From Halichoerus grypus (taxonomy: Eukaryota; Chordata; Mammalia; Carnivora; Phocidae), in NCBI RefSeq assembly GCF_964656455.1, contig NC_135726.1:6520001-6584000 (forward strand): a stretch of 64,000 nt of DNA, given 5' to 3'. Numbering within the stretch: position 1 is the stretch's first letter; the number at the start of each line of letters is the position of its first letter. Below the pieces are notes generated by a model that was not told where the DNA came from, made no database searches, and worked only from the letters and a program-made list of their open reading frames with translations. The position numbers and the translations under genes are program-made. This document shows, piece by piece, positions 36,711 through 46,059 of this stretch.

Positions 36711-36875
36711 GGGCGCCTGGGTGGCTCAGATGGTTAAGTATCTGCCTTCAGCTCAGGTCATGATCCTGGGGTCCTGGGATCGAGTCCCGCAATGGGCTCC
36801 CTGCTCCTTGGGGAGCCTGCTTCTCCCTCTGCCTCTCTCTCTGTCTCTCATGAATTAATAAATAAAATCTTTAAA
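36711..36875 (+). mobile_element. SINEC, slightly shortened body
   Basis: Head and AATAAAATCTTT end are intact, but the CT-rich body is shorter than in its neighbour at 36328. The flanks share AAAACAAATCAAG, ending at 36710 and 36888. Confidence 0.95.
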
Positions 36876-36879
36876 AAAA

Positions 36880-37130
36880 CAAATCAAGGTGTAGAAATTT
36901 TAGTAGGGACCCATCCGTGCAAAAAACACGACTTGCACATGACACAAGCACAGAATACTCTGGAAGCCAGAAGAGCTTGGTAACGAGCTCGCCCCGGGGC
37001 ACAAGGTGGGGCTGGGGAGGAGATACATGTATTAATGAATTGTTTGATTTTTTTTTTTCCCAGTGTATATTTTAATTTTTCAATTATGCTGACTTTTTAA
37101 AAAAGGAGTCCATTTAAAAAAATGCAAATT
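36880..37130 (+). mobile_element. Possible L1ME-like fragment
   Basis: GGGGAGGAGATACATGTATT and CAGTGTATATTTTAATTTTT with AATTATGCTGACTTTTTAAA resemble L1ME tails. Ends are not clear. Confidence 0.4.
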
Positions 37131-37713
37131 AAAGCAAGTCTGCAACTGAAAATTGCTTAAGCCTCCTTACTCCGTTTGTTAAAAACAGTCTTAGAAACTT
37201 TAGGAACTGAGCCAATTGCCCAATCTAAGGTGGGTGGGGAAAGAAAACACCACCCCCAGGACCAGAGCTTCATTTAAAAGCTCCAGAATCCTCAGTGACG
37301 TGCTCTGTCCACACAGACCAAAAGTAAAGGCCTCTGGTTCTGTGGTTCATGGTAAAACAAAACAGGCATTTGGCTAGCAAGCCTGGAGTTTCTGCAGCTC
37401 CGTCATTTAGCCATTAGGAGGGCAGAGAGCTTGACCAGCAGCAGAAACTAAAGGATCCCCGATGCCCTCAGGCAGGGCCCACACCCCTGCCAGCCCAGGT
37501 GAGCCACCTCGTGTCACTTCCAAGTTGGCCCACGCGGGCCTCTGTTGCTTCACCAGGGCGTTTCGGGCCGAACTTCCCCCACCTACTCTAAACCCCACTG
37601 GAGACCCAGACAGAATGGCCACACTTGCATTTCCAGAAGAAGATAAGGTATCGAGCCAATAAGCGAAGGCGGGAAGGGGAGAGGTGCACGGGCCGGAGCT
37701 CCAGGGTACTCAC

Positions 37714-37906
37714 AGAAGCCCTCGATCTTGTCGGCTGTCTTGCTCCAGGCCACCTGGCGCGTCTCCATGATCACCTGGACGGTCCTCCGCTCCGGGGTGG
37801 ACTTGCGGAAGCTGAACACCGTCATCACTGTGCCCAGCTCCAGCGCTCTCTTGATCTGACTCTTCTCGTATTCAGGAAGGGTGTCCACGCTGACTGGGGC
37901 GGTCAT
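37714..37906 (-). CDS. PLCG2: PLCG2 first coding exon (phospholipase C gamma-2, N-terminus, residues 1-64)
   Basis: Phospholipase C gamma-2 hydrolyses PIP2 to IP3 and diacylglycerol at the plasma membrane, downstream of B-cell, Fc and other immune receptors. The exon reads [17 protein letters not shown] through KTADKIEGF, 64 codons plus one base. From about residue 12 it matches the human PLCG2 N-terminus as I remember it ([20 protein letters not shown], then [13 protein letters not shown] and [18 protein letters not shown]). The related PLCG1 differs clearly here. Residues from about 20 begin the N-terminal PH domain, which continues in later exons. The donor is GTGAGT at 37713-37708, phase 1. 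The acceptor AG at 37950-37949 follows a pyrimidine tract. The ATG at 37906 has A at -3, and no upstream ATG occurs in the exon. Residues 2-11 appear to differ from human at several sites. Only this fragment of a roughly 1265-residue protein lies in the window; the next exon should lie left of position 1. Confidence 0.96.
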
Positions 37907-37948
37907 TGTCGGCAGGATAGGGGGTGGCAGGAGTGAGGGAAGAGGACG
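37907..37948 (-). other. PLCG2: PLCG2 exon 2, 5' UTR portion
   Basis: These 42 bases lie between the splice acceptor and the ATG. On the minus strand the acceptor reads CTGCCCTTCCAG, preceded by a pyrimidine-rich run. The UTR segment is pyrimidine-rich and has no ATG. The acceptor choice is inferred from this consensus; no better AG lies between it and the start codon. Confidence 0.8.
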
Positions 37949-38439
37949 CTGGAAGGGCAGAATAAAGGAGTGAATTGGTTTTTGTTAACTGGGTGGGGGA
38001 GGGGATTAGTTAACAGCCCAAATCCTGTCTCATGCCCATCGGGATGAGTTTCAGGAGGCGGCTCTGGTGGCAGGGAATCGTGGACCACTCAGACCACCCA
38101 TGCAGGACACACAGGTTTAAATAGAAGTGGACGTGGGGGAGGAGGCCCCTCACCTCAGTGACTGAACTGTTATCCTGGCTTTGAATAACCAAATCACCCC
38201 AGCCTGGCAGTGACCCCTACCCTCCCCACACACTTCCATGCTTAGAATATTTAAACAGCCAAAGCAGCCCAGACTGGCCCCACTCCCCACCCCCAGCATC
38301 CTTTTCTATTCTGCCTAGATTTTCCTCAGCATCCCCTTACTTCCTAAGTGAAGTTGGGAACAGAAAAAAATAATATTAAGCCACTTCAGAATGTGTCTAC
38401 GGAGACCTCTGCACGGAAACGAAGCCAAAATGACAGAAA

Positions 38440-38605
38440 AGGTCAGGGCCCAGCTGCCCCAGGGTCGAGGCCTGGTGTGTGGCCCTGGGTAGGCTGTATG
38501 ACCTCCACAAGCCTCAGTCGCATCATTTCTCTAACGGTGCTGTTGGGATGGCGAGGGGCACCCCGCGTTCTGCTCAGCGCGCAGTAGGCGTTCTAGAACA
38601 CCACT
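38440..38605 (+). mobile_element. MIR fragment in PLCG2 intron 1
   Basis: GTGTGTGGCCCTGGGTAGGC, CAAGCCTCAGTCGCATCATT and GCTCAGCGCGCAGTAGGCGT. Confidence 0.65.
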
Positions 38606-39244
38606 CATACCCACACACAGTCGGAGAGACGCCAGGCCCCAAATCCGACAGCCATCCTTGTCTGGACGTACTCACACCCACATCCAAACCATGAGCAAAT
38701 GCAACCCATCCTCCCGGCTCGCTGGCTCCTCCCAGGATCTCACAGCTGGATTGTTCTCATCGCCCACCTGGTCTCCTGCTTCTGCCCCAGCCCCCTACAG
38801 CCCAGTAGTGACCAGGAGCTAGAGGACACTTGTGGAACAAGATGAAAATCCCGTCAACCCCTCTGACCAGCCGGCTGCGGTCGTGGCCCGAGCCCTGGCT
38901 CTGCAGAGGGGAGTCCAGTGGAAGACGTTCTAGACCCTCCCCCACACCCAAGCCTTATTTCCACACTCCTAAAGGGCGATCCCTCCTTCCAAGAATCTCC
39001 AAGGTTCTTGGAAGGATTAAACCAGATAGTGTATCTTGGGGCCCTTAGAACAGTGATGCAAAGTCAGTGCTCCCCAGATTTAGCTCCTGCTTCTACTGCC
39101 CATCAGTTGTTCCGTGCACCTCCTCCCCGCCCCCCAAATGCCACAGCATTAGGAGCCCACAGCTGTTACTCTGTAGAGAGGCAGGTGTTCAGCCCAGGTC
39201 ACGCAGGCCCTCACTCTGGGTCTGCCTTCTGACAGCCTCCTGCC

Positions 39245-39385
39245 ACGCTGCTCAAAATCAGGGCCTCGGTTCCCTCATCTGTGAAATGGGGATAATACCA
39301 GTCTCAAGGGGCGCTGGAAGGACTGAAAGCTACAACGTACAGCCCCCAGCCCTTGGCAGGGCCTCAGGTAATAGTCATCAGCCAG
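39245..39385 (+). mobile_element. MIR fragment in PLCG2 intron 1
   Basis: CCTCGGTTCCCTCATCTGTG, AAATGGGGATAATACCAGTC and CTTGGCAGGGCCTCAGGTAA. Confidence 0.8.
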
Positions 39386-39879
39386 TTGTTCAACATGCTA
39401 AGTGTCAACTCTGTGCCAGGAACTGAGCTGGGGACTGGTATGCAAATCAGGGGGAGTGGGGAGAGGCCCAGGCCTTGCCCTTTGCCCCCTCCTCCCTCCA
39501 GCTCCTGCCCATCACCAAAGGCACCTCCACAGGCATCTGGAGATAAAACCATGAATTACACCTGCTCTCTGCCCACCTGGAATCAGACCTGTCAGCTCAA
39601 CCCCTACTTAGATCAGAGAAAGCTTCTGGGAGGAGAGGGTATCTGAATCCAAAAGGTGAAGCAGGAGGGAACACTGTTCTAATCAGAAGAGCTGGCTTAA
39701 GCCAAAGCCCAGCAAGCTTGCAGGACTACTAGGCTGCACCACAGACTCCGAGATGAGCCTCCTGCCTCATCACCCTGTAATCCAGGTCAAGCCGTTGAAC
39801 AAGGCGTCCGTGGCCAGTCTCATCCTGGTGAACTAGCTGTTTGTTGGCTTTCCCCAGGGGCCCGCACCTGCTATACCCT

Positions 39880-40020
39880 CATTTATCTCAATGAGAACTA
39901 CCAGAGGCGAAAAACCAAGTCCTGAGAGGGGAAATTCCACGATCAAGGTCACGCAGAAACGTGGCAGCACCGGGATCAGAGCCTTGGTCTGAATCCCACG
40001 CCCCCAGTCTGTCAGCACCT
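39880..40020 (-). mobile_element. MIR fragment in PLCG2 intron 1
   Basis: CCTGAGAGGGGAAATTCCAC, GATCAAGGTCACGCAGAAAC and TCTGAATCCCACGCCCCC. Confidence 0.7.
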
Positions 40021-40084
40021 GCCTTCTGGAACTCAGAATTCTGCACCAGAATCTGGCCAGAAAGTAACTAGTGTGGCCCTCCCA

Positions 40085-40200
40085 ACCCTCTCAAGAGAGG
40101 CTGAAGGCCTTGTTCAAGGTCACACAGCTGGGAAGTGGCAGAAGCAGGATCTGCACCTGGTGCCAGCTCTGCAGCTCTTCACTGTGCTGACCACCCCCCA
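40085..40200 (-). mobile_element. MIR fragment in PLCG2 intron 1
   Basis: CTTGTTCAAGGTCACACAGC, TGGGAAGTGGCAGAAGCAGG and ATCTGCACCTGGTGCCAGC. Confidence 0.75.
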
Positions 40201-40635
40201 GCCACGTGCCCCTGGAGTTCCCTCCCAGGGCTCTAGGCAGCAGGGCATAAATAGGGGACACATACCCTGTCACAACACCTCCACCCCCAATTAAACCTGC
40301 CTGCCCGGAGGCACTGGGATCTTCATTTCTTTCTGACTCTGGCCCTGGGAAGGCCTTGGACGTATCCTTCCCCAGATTCTGGTTACTTCCAGCTCAGAAG
40401 CCCGGTGGATTGGCCCAACTATAAACATCAAGTCTCTCCTGTTGCCTCTAGCCAAGAACTGGAAAGAGGTCCTCATGGCCACGAGATCCTTGGAGTCAAC
40501 CAACAAAATCCAGCCAGCTCCCGACTCAGGCTTCCAGAGTTTGATGCTTCAGCAACTAAGGCAAGGAAGTCTCCAAGGCTGGCTCCCCAAGGGAAAGCAC
40601 TAGCTATCAGAGGCAATTTCCATTTTGCTTCTGCT

Positions 40636-40692
40636 GAAAGAAAAAGAAAGAAAAGAAAAGAAGAGGAAAGAAAAGAAAAGAAAAGAGAGAAA
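40636..40692 (+). repeat. (AAAAG)n-like purine tract
   Basis: GAAAG and GAAAAG units run for about 55 bp within PLCG2 intron 1. Transcribed on the minus strand it gives a long pyrimidine run. Confidence 0.9.
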
Positions 40693-41149
40693 AGCACAAA
40701 TGAAAGAAAGGGCCTTGAAATCCCTTTTTTAGTCCTGTTTCTCATCCTCCCTGGGTAACTTTGCAAAATGACTTATGGCGTCTGAGATTTAATAAGAGGT
40801 TTTGCCATTTCTACTTTTCATGTCCTTTTCAAAATAAACTTCTGGGCTACAAGGACCCAGAACCAGGAAGCAGGGACGGTTTCTTCTCTTCAGTGTTCTC
40901 TGCACACGTTAGGCCCATAGAGGAGTTCATATCAAATCCCACCGAACAATCCTCTGTTAAACTCTGCACAGTCACATCCCTGAGAGGTAGCCGCCCCTCC
41001 AACAGCTCAGAGGAAGATGGGTACGGCTGCATCTCGCACCCACCCCGCAGCAACGGATTTTTATTGGAGGAAGAGGTGGTGTCATACAGGGCAGGGAGGA
41101 ATGTGAATGAGTCCGCTTTTTTTTTTTTTTAGGGGGCAACCTATGATCA

Positions 41150-41570
41150 TCTGTCAAACCATGAAACATGCATATGCTCTGATCAGCAATCACCAAGGTG
41201 AGGAACAAACACAAAGATGTTCCCAGAAGCATTATTTGTAATAGAAAAGAACACAACTGGGAGGGAGGTCCCTTAAAGAAATCACGGGACATGCACACTA
41301 AAGAATGCTCCGCAGCTGTCAGATACCAGCACGAAAATTTATAAGCAATGGAATCCAGAAAGATTCACGAAATAGATGAAAAAAGAGTGGCAAACCAGTA
41401 CGCATCAAAGAATAGGTTTTTTAAAAGGCTGCCTGCGTATAAATCTAGGGAAAGTGGTTACTTTTAGAGGAGGGGAGGGGAGAGACCAGGTCTTGACTTT
41501 TTATTAATTTAAGTGGTAACATATGGATGAGCTTTTCTTTCTTGTGTTTTTACTGTTTTCTAAATTAAGA
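41150..41570 (+). mobile_element. L1M-like fragment in PLCG2 intron 1
   Basis: TGTTCCCAGAAGCATTATTT, AAAGAATGCTCCGCAGCTGT, GGTTACTTTTAGAGGAGGGG and CTTTTTATTAATTTAAGTGG fit an old L1 3' region. Confidence 0.55.
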
Positions 41571-42014
41571 AAGGTTCTGAAGTTTTCTTATCAGCAATTT
41601 CTCACTAACTCCACCCAGCAAAAGGGCTATTCATGGGGTCCCCGCTTTGCCTTTTCTAGAGAAGCATTACACTCTCAAGGTGGGGGGGCATGTAGGAGGG
41701 GACAATAGAGGTGGGGGTGGGGGCCTGGGTTGGGGGAGGCAGCAGCAGCAGCTTTAGGCGGTTTCTGCATCCACGAAGCCTGCAGGGAGTATTGTCCCTG
41801 AACTGGGATACACAAGGCACACACACTTTCGCAGCAGGCTAACGGCCTGGGCCCGGCATGGGCCCCCAAATCGGCCCCTCCCTGCAGAACTGTGGCTAAG
41901 GATGATGGCCAAGCCCCACGCATGGCCCTTAGCCAGAGAGGGTCAAGAACTAGCCAGGGCACCCTTTCCATAGGTAGGCCCCAATTCTCAACAGCCCTGG
42001 AATGTAGGCTTGAG

Positions 42015-42125
42015 TAGCCCCAGGATCCAGGGTAAGGAACGGAGGCTCACGGAGGTTCTTCAACGTGCCCAGGGTCACACAGCTGGAATTGAGATTCAAA
42101 TTAAGTTGATTAACAAGGCCACCTG
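42015..42125 (-). mobile_element. MIR fragment in PLCG2 intron 1
   Basis: AGGAACGGAGGCTCACGGAG and GTGCCCAGGGTCACACAGCT. Confidence 0.65.
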
Positions 42126-42687
42126 TTGCCTCGTGCCACGTCACCCCCCCTCAACCCACCAGACTCTTTCAGTCTGGCTTAAGATCAGGGTGCTAGAAGA
42201 GCCCCTCCCCGTTCTCCACCAGAATCCAGGCGCCAGCCCTTGTCTAAAGGAGACAGTTTTCCCTCAAATTCTTCCGCTATGCGGGGGGAGGAAGGGGAAT
42301 GACCTCGCTGGGATTCCAAACCATAACCAGGAAAACGCACAGACGGACACATATAATTATGCATACAACTGTGGGGTGGGAACCGGACTCCGACTCCCCC
42401 GAACTCTCCCCGTCTCTCCGGGCTGAGGGCTGCCCCTTCCGTGGTATCGCTCCGCCACCCACCACCCGCAGCCACCTGTGATACAGGGAAGTGCCGGGGG
42501 CCTGCCTGGCCGCCCGCAGTCAGCGAGCCCTGAGCACAGACGCGGCCGGGAAGCACCGCCAGACCCCACGCGGAACCCCGCGGCCACGGGAGCCTTGAAC
42601 GCCAACGCCAGCGCGACCCTCCCGGGTTCCCACTGAAATCCCGGGCCGTCCGCGGGCACGGATCGCCGAGGTGGCGCCGTTCCCGGT

Positions 42688-42696
42688 GAGGAAGTG
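42688..42696 (+). promoter_or_regulatory. PU.1/ETS-like motif at the start of PLCG2 intron 1
   Basis: GAGGAAGTG on the plus strand matches the GAGGAAGT core preferred by PU.1. It lies about 200 bp inside intron 1, still within the CpG island. PLCG2 is expressed in B and myeloid cells, where PU.1 is active, so the site is plausible; a match this short can occur by chance. Confidence 0.35.
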
Positions 42697-42893
42697 ACCG
42701 GCGGCCAGGCCCCGACCCCCGCCTCCACCGCCCGGCCCCGGGCACAGCGGGCGGGGGCCCCCGACGGCGCGCCCCGCTCCTGCCGGCGCCCGCTGCGCCC
42801 CGGCGCCGTCCCCCGCTCCGGGCGCGGGTCCTCCGCGCCCCCTCCCCCCGCCCCGGGCGCCCGCGCGCATTCCCGCCCCGCCGGGCCACTCAC

Positions 42894-43000
42894 CTGGCCG
42901 TGCCCCCGCCGCGGGTCCCGGCTCCGGGCACTCCCTGCGGCGCGCGCCCTCCAACGCGGGCGCTGCTACTTCTGCTTCGGCCGCGGCCGCGCGCCACGTG
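42894..43000 (-). other. PLCG2: PLCG2 non-coding exon 1 (5' boundary uncertain)
   Basis: On the minus strand the sequence CGGCCAG/GTGAGTGG gives a strong donor with its last exonic base at 42894, inside the CpG island and about 4.9 kb upstream of the first coding exon. Human PLCG2 also has an untranslated first exon, as I recall. No ATG occurs on the minus strand between the donor and about 43100, so this leader adds no upstream start codon. The transcription start cannot be placed from sequence; 43000 is only a working limit near an E-box and downstream of GC boxes. Confidence 0.65.
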
Positions 43001-43002
43001 AC
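42993..43002 (-). promoter_or_regulatory. Palindromic E-box (USF/TFE-type) at the PLCG2 promoter
   Basis: The plus strand reads GCCACGTGAC, so the minus strand reads GTCACGTGGC around a perfect CACGTG. This resembles USF and MiT/TFE (CLEAR-like) sites. It lies about 100 bp upstream of the exon 1 donor, near the likely transcription start. Binding is inferred from the motif alone. Confidence 0.5.
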
Positions 43003-43051
43003 TCGCGGGGGCCGCCCCCCGCGCCCCGGCCCGCCCCCCGCGGCCCCGAGG

Positions 43052-43070
43052 CCGCCCCGCCCCGCCCGCC
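43052..43070 (-). promoter_or_regulatory. Cluster of GC boxes (Sp1/KLF type)
   Basis: The minus strand carries overlapping GGGCGG and GGGGCGG units here. They lie about 160-175 bp upstream of the exon 1 donor, a usual place for Sp1/KLF sites in a TATA-less promoter. Function is inferred from the motif only. Confidence 0.5.
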
Positions 43071-43117
43071 GCGCCGCGCACCCCGGCACCTCGTCCGCGC
43101 CCGGGACCCCGCCTCCG

Positions 43118-43190
43118 CGGCCAGGGGAGGAAACTGAGGCCGCGGGCGGGGGCGCGAGCTGCCCGAGGCCCCCGGCGAGGGAGAGCGAGG
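43118..43190 (-). mobile_element. MIR-like core in the PLCG2 CpG island
   Basis: GGGGAGGAAACTGAGGCCGC followed by GCGAGCTGCCCGAGGC parallels GATGAGGAAACTGAGGC...GACTTGCCCAAGG of MIR. The match is short and heavily GC-shifted. Confidence 0.45.
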
Positions 43191-44694
43191 AGTTGCGGGC
43201 GCCGGCGTGGCGTTGGTGGAGGCCTACTCCGTCCAGGTGCTGTAGGTACGCTGAACTAGCTCATCCTCACCTGGAGGTGGCTGCTCACCGGGCGGACTTT
43301 CAAATCGTCAGCGAGGCTGCGCGGGTGTCCCCCCACCGCTCACTACCTTGGGCAAACCGCTGCAGTACGCCCAGCCTCGGTGTCCCCGTCCGCCGGGCGG
43401 GATCAGACAGCGCTGGCCCCGAAAGTTTGTTGTAAGGGAGGGAGAACTGGGAACTGATCTCCCGGTTTCCCAGTAAGATGTTTTTTAATGGCTCCCTTGG
43501 TGAACTTCTAAGCACTTGGAGGAGATAGTCAAATGCCGACTTACGGTACTTAGTTGACGGCTCTTTTCCATTCTTGTGTTTCACGAAACCATGTTATTTA
43601 AACTTTTCGTGTGCACCTTTGACACGTGTCCTCGTGGTGATTCAAGCCAGCGTGAGGGTCCCCTACAGAGCCCTCAGAGCACATCAGCGCTACTCCGAAA
43701 TTGAGTTACAGCATTTTTTGATCCTGGGAATGTTGCTCCGACTGAAAATGTTCTATGTGAAGCCCCAGGACGCATTCGCCAACTTCAGAAATCCACAGAT
43801 TCATTTCTTTCCCTGCCCCATCTCAGGAGTGTACCAGTGACCGTTCACCACGGACCACTTACTGCCCTGTTTTCTATAGAGATCTTTGAGAGGCTTCTTA
43901 CAACGTCAGCCACTTGGAATCATGGGGCCAATTTCCAAGAAATAGTGGCTAACTCTAGGTTAAATTTCTTTGCCTTTTTTTTTTTTAAGAATTCCCAACT
44001 TAATATTTATTTAATATTTAATTAATATTTATTTCCATCAATCTACCTCTTACACCATGTGCATGGTACCTTGGTGCAACCATGTATGTGTACGATTTAT
44101 TGTTCCAAAATCTGCTTGTATAGGGAAGCATGTTGAATCTCTTGCTGACAAAATGAGACTGTGTGCAATCAGAAGTTTTGGAGACCACTACTGGAAGCCT
44201 TGGCTCTTAACCTCTGTCCAAACAGATGCTAATTCTGGCTGGAGTTTTCTCTGGTCCCTGGGGGTCAAGCAAGAAAAGAAGAACATGTAGTCCATGCTTC
44301 AATTCGAAGAACTCCCTTTTAACCTGCGATTGTAAGCCTACAACATCTTGGCAACTAAAATACCTGCATGAGATGATGATTACAGTACATGGCAGTTTGC
44401 TTCTTCATATTTTTTCATTGCTTTTCTTCTCTGCCTCATTGTTTATCTTCAGGTGAATAGCTAAAGGCATCCGGTGCAATGAATGGGAATCTCTGGGGCT
44501 CCTCATCTCTTTTTCTTAAACTTCAGCTTGTTTGTTCAAAATAATTGGGACATTAGCCCCTCCCCACCCCGCCTCCTTCTGGGAGGACTCAAATACAAAA
44601 TGACATTTCTTTTCCAAAGCACAGTGGGAAGGGGGAGAAGACACCGTGTCAAAAAAAAAAGAAAGAAGGAAGGAAAAAGAAAAGTACCCGTCAT

Positions 44695-44790
44695 GGGGAG
44701 GACTTGCAGATTGTTAAGTCAATGGGCGGTGGAGGCAGGATTTGAACCCAGGTCTGTCTGGTGCCAGCACCCATGGACTCACAGCCCCAT
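44695..44790 (-). mobile_element. MIR fragment
   Basis: GGAGGCAGGATTTGAACCCA and GGTCTGTCTGGTGCCAGCAC. Confidence 0.75.
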
Positions 44791-45094
44791 TGCCCATCCA
44801 AAACATCAATAAGAGGCAGTCAGGCAGGGAGAAGTGAATTTGTAACCACTCCACACAGATTCACAAATGGGTCAGGAAGTGACCTCAAAGGGTGGAGGGA
44901 ACTTTCTTTTCCTTTTCATATAAAAAGAAAGAAGGGGGGGGCGGATAACCTGAAAGAAACTTGTCTTTTCATCAGCATTGCCTCAACTTTTTATCCTGTG
45001 TTTCCTTGCCGGTCCTCAGTATGTACATATTGTTTTTTTTCCCCATAACCCTCTTCCATTGGCTAGCCCCCATGGCGCACTGGACCATTAGGCC

Positions 45095-45215
45095 TTCAGT
45101 GTTTCTGTTTCCCTCTCTGCCAAATGGGCAGAATAACCGTATCTGCCCTCCCCCCCCACCCCCGGGCGATGGCGAGGATTAAATGCGACAAGCGAAAACA
45201 GGCATCCTTCTTCAA
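45095..45215 (+). mobile_element. MIR fragment
   Basis: TTTCCCTCTCTGCCAAATGG, GCAGAATAACCGTATCTGCC and GATGGCGAGGATTAAATGCG, with a poly-C insertion. Confidence 0.7.
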
Positions 45216-45274
45216 CCGTCAGAGCTGACTGTTTTTAATGTTGTCATTGGAAAGAAGAACCCTGCGGTGTAGCA

Positions 45275-45395
45275 GGAAAGTGGGGACTTGAAGAACAGGG
45301 AGACCTGGGTTCAAGCCACTTCCTTAGCTGTGTGACCTTATGCTGGTCAGTCACCCTCTCTGAACCTCCAGTTTCCCCATCATTCCGTCCTCTGG
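45275..45395 (+). mobile_element. MIR fragment
   Basis: GGAGACCTGGGTTCAAGCCA, TAGCTGTGTGACCTTATGCT and CTCTGAACCTCCAGTTTCCC. Confidence 0.8.
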
Positions 45396-45399
45396 GCTG

Positions 45400-45645
45400 T
45401 CCAGAATAGGCAAATCTATAGAGACAGAAAGTAGATGAGTGCTCGCCTAGGACTGAGGGCATGCAGGTACTGGGAGGTGATGACTACGGGGTACAAGGTT
45501 TCCCTTTGGAGTGAAGAGAAAGTTCTAAAATTGTGAAGATGGTCAAACAGTGCTGCGAAGATACCCAAAGCTATTGAACTGTACGTTTTAGAAGGGCGAA
45601 TTGTGTATATATGACATATCTCAATAAAGCTGTTTAAAAAAAAAT
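45400..45645 (+). mobile_element. L1M 3' end, truncated
   Basis: CCAGAATAGGCAAATCTATA, GAGTGAAGAGAAAGTTCTAA and GACATATCTCAATAAAGCTG then poly-A. Only the last ~240 bp of the element remain, fused to a MIR at 45275-45395. Confidence 0.9.
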
Positions 45646-46059
45646 ACCTACCTTAGAAAGTTGTTTAAAGAATTCAAGGTAGTGGGTAACACAGAGCTGA
45701 GCACAACACAGCTTTCAATAAGTAACAGCCTCTCATTATAATAATCATTGTTACAGGGTGGGCCTTCCAAACCTGGGCCCCTTTCTCCCCAGGCCCCAGT
45801 GAAGCCCCCTCCCCCTGCCCCAGGGAGCCTTCTGGCCTACCCCTCCACCCCCAGAGCCAAAAATGAGCAGAAAACCCCTGACAGCCTTTGCATTTGGTTT
45901 CCTTTCCTGACATTGTTCAGAGACGTGCATGTCCCCTGGGGACAAGCCCAGTCCCAGCAGCTGGCTGGCAGGCCTCTGTGAGCCGGCTTCCAGACCTTGT
46001 CAGGGTTAGGCCAGGCCTAGCAGTTGGGGGCGGGGGGCGGGGGCAGAAACCTCTGCTAT

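Larger units (their letters stand above)
1..37713 (-). other. PLCG2: PLCG2 intron 2, 5' portion
   Basis: Everything left of the first coding exon's donor should be intron. I looked for the next PLCG2 exon, which would continue the PH domain, and found no match in any reading frame. This fits the long second intron I recall for human PLCG2. The interval holds nine plus-strand and three minus-strand SINEC copies and many older repeats, listed separately. Stretches with nothing recognisable include about 420-1400, 1660-2190, 2530-3210, 9610-10530, 12160-12780, 18060-18940, 21560-22750, 26580-27480, 31900-32560 and 37130-37700. Confidence 0.75.
37949..42893 (-). other. PLCG2: PLCG2 intron 1
   Basis: This 4945-bp interval runs from the GTGAGT donor at 42893 to the CTTCCAG acceptor at 37949. 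It contains MIR fragments, an AAAAG-rich tract near 40.65 kb and an L1-like fragment near 41.2-41.5 kb, but no SINEC. Stretches 37960-38440, 38610-39240, 39400-39880 and 40200-40640 show no feature I recognise. ORFs in it have no family resemblance. Confidence 0.75.
42530..43250 (-). promoter_or_regulatory. PLCG2: CpG island and probable PLCG2 promoter
   Basis: This stretch is very GC-rich and dense in CpG, in contrast to CpG-poor surroundings. It contains GC boxes, a NotI site (GCGGCCGC at 42983-42990), an E-box and the exon 1 donor. No TATA box is evident, which fits a broad CpG-island promoter. It is placed on the minus strand because the exon 1 donor and the downstream PLCG2 exon are on that strand. 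Confidence 0.85.

Noticed and set aside
1..37713. Search for PLCG2 exon 3
   Set aside because: No frame continues the PH domain after the EGF residues of the first coding exon; the exon is presumably beyond the left edge.
42185..43137. Several long ORFs in the CpG island (up to 234 codons)
   Set aside because: They are Gly/Arg/Ala/Pro-rich, overlap each other in different frames on both strands, and reflect a lack of stop codons in GC-rich DNA.
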